Part shown: positions 56,956-64,000 of the stretch, piece after piece
How positions within the stretch are numbered: position 1 is the first letter of the stretch
Layout: each line of letters opens with the position of its first letter
Assembly: GCF_019578655.1 (NCBI RefSeq)
Contig: NC_063256.1
Span: 27,452,342-27,516,341 of the forward strand
Source of the DNA: Ricinus communis
Taxonomy: Eukaryota > Streptophyta > Magnoliopsida > Malpighiales > Euphorbiaceae
Length of the DNA: 64,000 bases
Direction: 5' to 3'
The notes under the pieces: model-generated
What the model was told of the DNA's origin: nothing
Seen by the model: the letters and a program-made list of their open reading frames with translations, nothing else
Database searches by the model: none
Program-made: the position numbers and the translations under genes

Positions 56956-59572
56956 TTTGGTACTACCTTAGAGAGGGCAATGTCATCTCCCTCAGCTCGG
57001 ATGTCAAGTTAGCAACTAGAATGGTAGGCAACTTGTTATCCTCATCCAAATATGCATAGTTGAGATGTTGTGGGAGCTCTTTCAACTTGAGGACTGGTGG
57101 TTCCTCAAGTGATGTCCTCAACTTCTGCACACCTACCCTATCAATCATAACAAACTTATCAATATTATTGCTTGGCTCATTTGCTAATAGAAACTCAAGC
57201 TGCTCCAAAACTTCCTCATTTGACAGCTCATGCTCATCTCCCATTGGCAAAGTAACTTGTAGAGGGTCTTCAACTAATATCTCCTACAATTGTGTCTCAA
57301 TAGCATCATCAAGTACATTAATAGCATACATAATATCATCATGATCTAAAGACTATCTCATAGAATTATTCAAGTCAAAAGTGACAGTCTCATCCCCGAC
57401 CCTAAGTTTTAGCTTTCCATCAAAAACATCATAATTGCCCTAGATGTTGCAAGGAAAGGTCTACCTAGAATCAAAGGTACACTACTCTCATCGTCCATAT
57501 CTAAGATCATAAAAATCAACAGAAAATATAAATTTATCTACTTTTACAAGCACATTCTCTACAATACCCCAGGATACTTAACAGACTTATAAGCTAATTG
57601 TATGCTCATCCTAGTGGGTTTAGTCTCTCCCAGCTCCAACTTCTCAAATAGGTTGTACAACATTACATTAATGCTAGCTCCTAAATCAGCTAAAGCATCA
57701 TTAATAGTTAAGTTACCTATAACATAAGGAATAGTAGAACTCCCTAGATCATGTGGCTTTTCCGATAACTTGTTCTAGAAAATTACTGAACATTCATCCA
57801 TTAGTGTCACATATGCCAAGTCCTCAAACTTCCTTTTGTTGCTAAGAATCTCCATTAAGAACTTTGCATACCTAGGCATCAGCGAAATAGCTTCAACAAA
57901 AAGGTAAGTTTATATGCAGTTGTTTAAATATATCCAGAAATTTACCAAACTACTGCTCAACTTGTGCCTGCTTCAACCTAGTAGGGTATAGAATTTTGGG
58001 ATGGTATTCCCTCAGTGGAATCTTCTTTGCCTCTTCCTTATCTAGTTCCTTCGCCTTGGTAGCTTTAACTTCCCTACTTGAATCTACCTGCGCATCAACA
58101 TCATTATTAGAAACATGAGAAGAACTAAGAATATACTTATCTGATCGCAATGGGATTGCATTCACATACTCTCTCGAGTTAGACTCTGTATTGCTAGGCA
58201 GAGTCCCTGGTTGCCTCTCAGCCAGCATCCTAGAAATCTGGCCTATTTGATTCTCCAAATTCTGTATGGAGGCATGCTGATTTCTAAGAGCTGTGTCCGT
58301 CTACTAAAACCTATTCTCTGAAGTGCAGACGAACTTCATCATCAACTCCTCTAAATTGGGCTTTTTCTTATAGTTTTGAGGAAGTTGAGGGAGAATAGTT
58401 TATTGTTGGGGCTATTGCTGGTGCAACCTCTAAAATCTAGTGGACCCTGGGCGTTGTTATTTTACCACTTGAAAGTTAGGATGGTTTCTCCACCTTGGGT
58501 TGTATGTGTTGCTGTAGGGGTTATTCTACTGTCTGGGCACATTTCCCATATAATCAACCTGTTCATGGTTAGCAGAAGAAGATGAAGGAGAAGTAAACAT
58601 ACCTCCTACATTACAGTTTGCACTATAATGCAGGCCACCATAAAACTCGAAGCCAAGCTATACTGTATGGACTGGCATTTAGAGCCGGTCGATCTTCTTG
58701 GCCAAAAGCTCTACCAAGGCTGATGTAGAATCTACCTGATTCACCACTCCTTGCTGTCCTGGCCTAGTCCTAGAAGACTGCCACTGATATGTGTTTATGG
58801 CCATCTCCTTAATTAAGTTATGGGCTTGCTTTAGCGTCTTACTATTTATGGCCCCACCTACAACTGCATCCAACAACTGTCTCGTGGCTGAGTTCAAGCC
58901 ATTGTAAAAAAGTCTGCACCTGCATCCATAATGGCAAACCGTGGTATGGGCAACATCTCAACAAGTCATTGTACCTCTCCCACGCATCATACATGCTCTC
59001 ATCATCAAACTGCACAAAAAGAAATATCATTATGCATTTTTGCAATCTTAGCAGAAGGAAAGTACTTATAAAGAAATTTCTCATCCAAATAATTCCAGGT
59101 GGTGATGATGTTGGCTGGTAGGGACTGTAGCAATCCCTTCGCTCTATCCTTCAAGGAAAATGGAAACAGACTAAGTAGAATCGCATCATCGATAGTTCCA
59201 TTTATCTTAAAGGTGTCACAAATCTCCAAGAAGTTTGCAATATGGGTGTTAGGATCTTCACTGGGCAAGCCCCAAACTATACACTTTGCCGCACCATTTG
59301 AATGACATTTGCTTAATTTTAAAATTATTCGCTACAACAGGTGACCTCAATATACTAGTGTGCGTCCTCTCCAGAGAAGGTCTAGCAAACTTGTACATCA
59401 TCTTGTTTGCTTCAGCGACATTGTTGTTGCCGTCTCCCATATTTACTGGTGTATGGACAGGAATCTCAATTTGCTCCTCCTCCTCCATGTCTAATCACTT
59501 CCTTAGCTGCCTGAGGGATCGCTCTGGTTCGGGCAGAGGGTCTACTAGTGTAGGATTAGAACTTGTGGTCAT
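56956..59572 (-). pseudogene. Athila gag-protease remnant of D
   Basis: Minus strand from ATG 59572. DPLPEPERSLRQLRK is followed by a stop. Then MYKFARPSLERTHTS (59488-59258), [19 protein letters not shown] and [11 protein letters not shown] (59268-59005), [34 protein letters not shown] (58897-58679), QVDYMGNVPRQ and NNPYSNTYNP near 58560-58500, ENQIGQISRMLAERQPGTLP (58258-57950) and IPLRSDKY (decayed ITLRSG). The protease active-site region is decayed to LGASINVML near 57680. The pre-RT block is open 57250-56963 (HELSNEEVLEQLEFLLANEP, ELPQHLNYAYLDED). Many stops are TAG or TAA at Gln codons. Confidence 0.85.
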
Positions 59573-59713
59573 AAACTACCTGAAATAAAGAAGGCAACAA
59601 CAACCCAAACAAATAAATAAATGAATAACTAAATAAAAAGAAATGATAGAAATAGAAAAAGAAATGACTAAAGTAACAAATAGCAAATTTCACTCTAGTA
59701 TTCAAACAAAGGT

Positions 59714-59731
59714 TTCCCGACAACGGCGCCA
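59714..59731 (-). other. Primer-binding site of D (tRNA-Asp)
   Basis: Plus strand TTCCCGACAACGGCGCCA, two transitions from the tRNA-Asp end. Confidence 0.9.
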
Positions 59732-60654
59732 AAAACTTGATGGCTTACTTATGCAACTACAACTAAGGCAATGAACCTATCGATGCAGCTTAGCACAACG
59801 GCAAGTATTAAAAATATCATATCCCTCAGGAAAGTGAAATCCTAGAGTTGCTATTTCATTCCTTGTTATCTAGCCTAAAATTAATAATGGAGGTTACTAA
59901 ATTTTCTAATGACTAAAAACTAAATTCTAAGTGTAATGCCAGAATGAATGAGCAAAGAGAATAATCAAGACAAAAAAGCAAACCCAAAGATGACCTAGAC
60001 TATTTGGTAACCAAACAAAGGATAACAGATTGCTGAGTCCAATTATGCTACCTATGGACGGATTCTGAACTGAATTCGGTTTCCCTCTCGAGACAACTGA
60101 ATTCCTAAACCTAAGAACCTAAAGTTGGAATCTCTTCCTAACAATTGATTATTAAGTTAGCCTTAAGCTTTAATCCACCTCTATTAAGCTTTGTTAATTC
60201 TTAATCTGGCAAATTAATTAACCTTATCTCTAGGTGAAGATTAACTTGTTCTTGCAACCAAACTTTCAAACTCAATTAGAATTTCTCAATTGCTAAAAGA
60301 ATTCTATGAATACTAATCAATGCATTCAATGTAACCAAAATTGGAATTTCATTATTAATTGCAAAAAGAATACAAGAACAGAAACTCAAACAATCTTAAG
60401 AATTCACTACAAAGCCAACATAGCAAGAAACCCCAAGGGTTCAATCAATCTAGCTACACATGTTCATGTCTAAAATAAATAGGAATTCAATTATAATGGA
60501 AGAATAAAGAAATTAAAACATACACACCCTTTTCCTAGAATTGAATGAACAACTCAAAGACTTGATCTACACTGCAAATGATCTCCAAAATTACCTCTTC
60601 AATCTTCAATCCAATCTCAAGAGTCACGAATCTGACATAAAAAGGTGGAATCAG

Positions 60655-62965
60655 TGTAACGCCTACATTTTCTCATCATCCATGTTATGTGTATTTACAT
60701 TTAATCATTGGGCATATGATGGTATATCAATAATATTTTTATTTTATGAGAACAGATATATATTAATTATAAGTAGAGAATAAGAAGCATGATATTAGAT
60801 TATTAATTTAGATAAGTTGATTAAGTACTTGGGTTATGTGTATTAAGCCTTAAGACTTAATTGAACCAATAGTTGAAGGTTGGGTAAATAGATTGGACTT
60901 AAAAGATACAATTAAAAGTTAGTACCTATATATGGTTAGTAAGAATTAATTTAGGATGATAAAACTAGTTTAAGTAGGTGGTGGCATTGAGAGATGAATC
61001 TTGGAAATTGGAACCATGAGCAAGCTCATTTTACCTCTTCATTTCTCTAAAATTCGTACATGGCCAAAAAACACAAAATTTGGAATAAGAGAGAGGAGTG
61101 GAATACCTAGAAAAACTTAAGATTAAGATAGGATTTTGCCAACTATTGAAGGAGCCAAGCTAAAGCTAAAGGATTTAAGCATATTAGCAACCCAAAAGCT
61201 GAAATTGGTGAGTTGTTACTTGAGTATTATTAATTTGTCATTAGGGTTCTTGATTACAAATTGGAGAAACTTCAATTGATGCTTTCATTAATTAATTAAA
61301 GGTCTGATTATCATGAATTAGTAGAGTATTGAATGATTTCATAGAGATTAAGCTTGATTTAAGTTTAAGTATGTCAAGATAGAAAACTGTCAAAATTCCA
61401 GCAACCTTGATGTTCTGTATTTTAGGCATAACATGGGTTATATGAGTCCAAATTAAGCTTAATTGGTGTCTATGGAAATTTTGAAGAGTCCTCTATAACT
61501 TTGTAGTTTTGTGATTTCGCTATTTTTGCCGTTTTGGTTGCTTAAATTGAGCAAACAGATTTCTGCTCGGGTACAACTAGCCGTATGACCCTTGCTCAGT
61601 AATTTGAAGATAATTAAATCTATAGAAGTCGGAATTGAGTAATTCTTTTCGGAGATAAAACTAGACGCATAGACGGATATGTTTATTTAATATGAGATTT
61701 TTGTATTAAGCCAATTTTTCCCAGCAATAAATATACCTTGGTACTAAATTCTGTCTAGAAAACAGAGATGTTGGAGATTAGTTTTATGCAATTTATTTGA
61801 TATTAATTTAAGTTAAATTGGTATTTAACTAGATGGAAAATGTTTCTATGATATTAAAACAGTAATTGAGAGTCTTAGAGGAAGAGTTAATATGAATTAG
61901 AGAGGGGATGATCTTGTAATGCATTAGAACTAGCATTTACATGAATATTTGGAATATGCATGAAATGTGAATTGATGAATGTGTTGACAGGTACTCAAAG
62001 GCCTGGAAAGGAAGTTGTGGAGAAAGGAGGTTTTATATGCTAAAGGAATAAGTGTATTTTGAGTAAGTAAATAGTTAATATTTGCTATATCCATATATTT
62101 AATCAAATGTTCTACGAATGGTTGTGTTTGCTTAATATTGTGTTGTGTTTGAATGAATGAGATGGAAATGATTGGTGTTGAGTGGAACAATTGTTATTGC
62201 TTGAATATGATATAAGTGAAATGATTGAATTGTGATGTTAAGTGCATATGTGCATGTGAATGTGAATGGTGGATTCCCCTGTGAAAAAAATATATATATA
62301 TAAAGCCTTGGGAGGGTAAAGCCTAGAGAGGCTATAAAAGTGTATAATGTGAGGATGAGGCAGAGCAGCTTACGTGTGCGATGGGTGAGGATGAGGCGGA
62401 GCAGCACATTAAAGGGGATCCACAAGCCGTGAGAACTAACCATAATTGTTGAATTGTATTTCTTCTATGATGGTTGTATTGAATTGAGTAGAATAGTATG
62501 AATTTATACCTAAACTATGAATCATTGTAAGTTTTGTGATTGGGTGGAAATTGTATTAAGTGTATGTGATATAGATTATGTTGATTATTTATTTACTAAG
62601 CTGGAGGCTCACCCCTCTCCAAAATTTTTCTTTCCAGGTTTGTAAATAGTAGTGCATCCGTTGCTTGTATCCGAAGTCTAGCTTTTAGCGCCCACAGTTG
62701 GGCCGGGTTTTGTGGAGTCTCCTCCGATGCATTTTGTATGCGATTATGTGATGTATATAGAAGTGTGCCTTGTAAGGCATAAGAAGATGTTTTGAATACT
62801 TGTTAAATGATGTTTAAGTATAATCATATGTTTATATGTTAATAACCTTGTGTCTTGATTCTTAACAATCTGCATATTGACCTATCTACATGTAGTATAT
62901 AGTCTAAGACGCTTGTATGTTTTCTGGCTAATGTCTATTGGTTAGCATGTAATGGGGGTGTTACA
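60655..62965 (+). mobile_element. Solo LTR of the T (Tekay) family
   Basis: 2,311 bp, TGTAACGCCTAC... to ...GGGGGTGTTACA. It matches 33293-35600 in opposite orientation with scattered substitutions. TSD atcag (60650-60654) versus attag (62966-62970). The undisturbed site is seen in the other LTR of D near 54330 (AATCAGTCTCCTGG), which confirms the insertion. Confidence 0.96.
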
Positions 62966-63076
62966 ATTAGTCTCCTGGAATCCGCCTTGAAATGTCTGAA
63001 ATGCGTATAGCAAAATTACTGGGGAATATGAAGAGTCAAAATTGCCAATCTGCTTTCTCTTTTTGGCTCATTCAAT

Positions 63077-63305
63077 TTATACTATGTGCAAATACGAGCG
63101 AGTTCTCAGTCCATGTCCCTCAACACGGGCCATGTCTGGGTTGTGTTGGTCTCCAAATGGCAGAATAAATTAAATTGAGCAAGGGCGTGTTCTGGCCCGT
63201 GTTTCTAGGGCATGTTACCCTTGGAAAGCATGTTGCTTCAAAGTGCTTAAGCTACACAGCCTGGAATTTCTGCACAGGCTCCAACACGGGCCGTGTTGAC
63301 TTCCC
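63077..63305 (-). promoter_or_regulatory. U3 palindrome array and TATA of D 5' LTR
   Basis: Same words as the 3' LTR copy (AACACGGGCC, GGGCGTGTTC, AACACGGGCCGTG), with about 60 bp missing near 63205 relative to it. Confidence 0.5.
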
Positions 63306-63511
63306 AAAAGTCAACCCAAGTTCAAGCGCCTCTGATTACATCCGTTTTCACTCGGAATTGATCCAGACTTGCTCGAACACTAATAATGGACCTATAAAAT
63401 CTCCTGGAATACAAAAGGACAAAACACGAGTGATCTTGGAATAAAACACAATAAATGCTAAGAAAATGTACAATAATATGCAAGCAAACATGTGTAAAAC
63501 TATGCACATCA

Positions 63512-64000
63512 ATTGTCCAAACAAATCAAGTTTAAGGGCCAAAATGATGGATTTCACTTTAGGAACCTAATTGCAAACTTTTCTTAAACTTCCCTTGTGT
63601 AGAGCCAATCGGCTCTACGTGCCGATTAGGGTTTATTTCACTTCCATATCATTTTTCGTGATGATTTTATGTTCAGATACAGAATCTAAATGGGGTTTGA
63701 CGATAAGAATGAATTTTTTAATGATAATTATTCAAATTGTAAAGAATTAAATTTGGATATTTATCATCCTTTTTAAAAAATAAAAAAAATTATCTCCTCT
63801 CTAGGGTTTCCTTTGAAACCCTACCTTTATAAATAGGAAGAGGTGCCTAGGATTTTTTTTTAAAAGGAAATTATTTTTCAGTATTAGGCAGAGGATTTAG
63901 GCCACTGAAGAATGAAGGCCACTAAAGAAAGAACAATTTTTGGAATTTTTTTTTAAGTCGACAGAAGCTTTTTCAACACTACATCCAGCACTGGATTCCC
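63512..64000 (+). mobile_element. Plus-strand LTR J (H family), right of D
   Basis: Homologous to the H LTR in inverted orientation: GGGCCAAAATG, the array GAGCCAATCGGCTCTACG (63603-63620), CTAGGGTTTCC and the TATA box TTTATAAATAGG (63826-63837), then AGGTGCCTAGGATT. Runs out of the window. Confidence 0.65.

Larger units (their letters stand above)
53400..63511 (-). mobile_element. Element D: Athila-type element with gag-protease only
   Basis: LTRs 53400-54945 and 59738-63511 (the latter with a solo LTR of T inside), PBS at 59714-59731, PPT at 54946-54963. TSD attgc (53395-53399) versus attgt (63512-63516), one transition. Without the solo LTR it is about 7.8 kb. It has gag, decayed protease and the pre-RT acidic block but no RT, RNase H, integrase or env-like ORF. 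Confidence 0.92.
59738..63511 (-). mobile_element. 5' LTR of D, split by solo LTR
   Basis: TGATGGCTTAC (left) to TGCACATCA (right). After removal of 60655-62965 and one TSD copy it is 1,458 bp. TATA position near 63077-63085; ACACGG-type words at 63105-63300. Confidence 0.92.

Noticed and set aside
1..64000. Host protein-coding genes, tRNA or rRNA genes
   Set aside because: I looked for intron-exon genes, tRNA cloverleaf boxes and rRNA words and saw only the tRNA-complementary PBS sites; every recognisable protein segment is from retrotransposons.

Overview
This window reads as plant heterochromatin, most likely pericentromeric DNA of a dicot. I find no host gene, rRNA, tRNA or CRISPR array. 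Nearly every base that can be assigned belongs to LTR retrotransposons of the Ty3/gypsy class inserted into one another. The evidence is primer-binding sites matching the 3' end of plant tRNA-Asp (Athila lineage), an initiator-Met-type site (Tekay/Del chromovirus) and sites of the Tat/Ogre type, together with decayed gag, protease, RT, RNase H, integrase and env-like reading frames. Six insertions are confirmed by 5-bp target-site duplications that I could read directly; four are exact and two differ at one base. I cannot name the species.

Layout. (1) 1-6586 plus 19042-19069: outer plus-strand Athila-like element O, with a cut 5' LTR, PBS, mini-gag remnant, a possible internal promoter with a 5'UTR intron, and an env-like ORF broken by a solo LTR (3549-4967, TSD atagt). 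(2) 6587-19036: minus-strand element A (TSD agggc), itself split by plus-strand element B at 10923-17166 (TSD atgag). (3) 19070-22901: a mosaic of forward and reverse LTR pieces with a tandemly duplicated unit of about 1.17 kb. (4) 22902-24608 and 35906-38986: minus-strand Athila element E, whose pol contains a chromovirus integrase fragment in place of part of RT. E is split by (5) element C, 24614-35900 (TSD ctctc). C carries a 620-bp tandem duplication in its 3' LTR and a half-deleted Tekay element T (29585-35600). (6) 38987-42791: Athila element F, the best preserved gag-protease. (7) 42797-52676: two minus-strand Tat/Ogre gag regions (G, H) with PBS and LTRs, plus unclassified DNA. (8) 53348-64000: a plus-strand LTR of the H family (J) split by Athila element D, 53400-63511 (TSD attgc/attgt). 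D's 5' LTR in turn holds a solo LTR of T (60655-62965, TSD atcag/attag).

How the parts relate. O, A and B carry the same internally deleted 'mini-gag' (a zinc knuckle, an ITLRSG motif and an acidic pre-RT block, without capsid, protease or RT). They look like one non-autonomous family that would need proteins from an autonomous relative. The Athila-type LTRs share an R-U5 of about 750 bp and the tRNA-Asp PBS but have several unrelated U3 regions. In most LTR families here, and once inside O upstream of the env-like gene, a cluster of short imperfect palindromes (ACACGG/CCGTGT or similar words) lies just upstream of a TATA box. That recurrent promoter layout, the internal promoter/intron in O, the mini-gag family and the Athila-chromovirus chimera are the most interesting signals. 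Everything coding is broken by stops or frameshifts, and many stops are TAG where relatives have CAG, as expected of silenced, methylated DNA.
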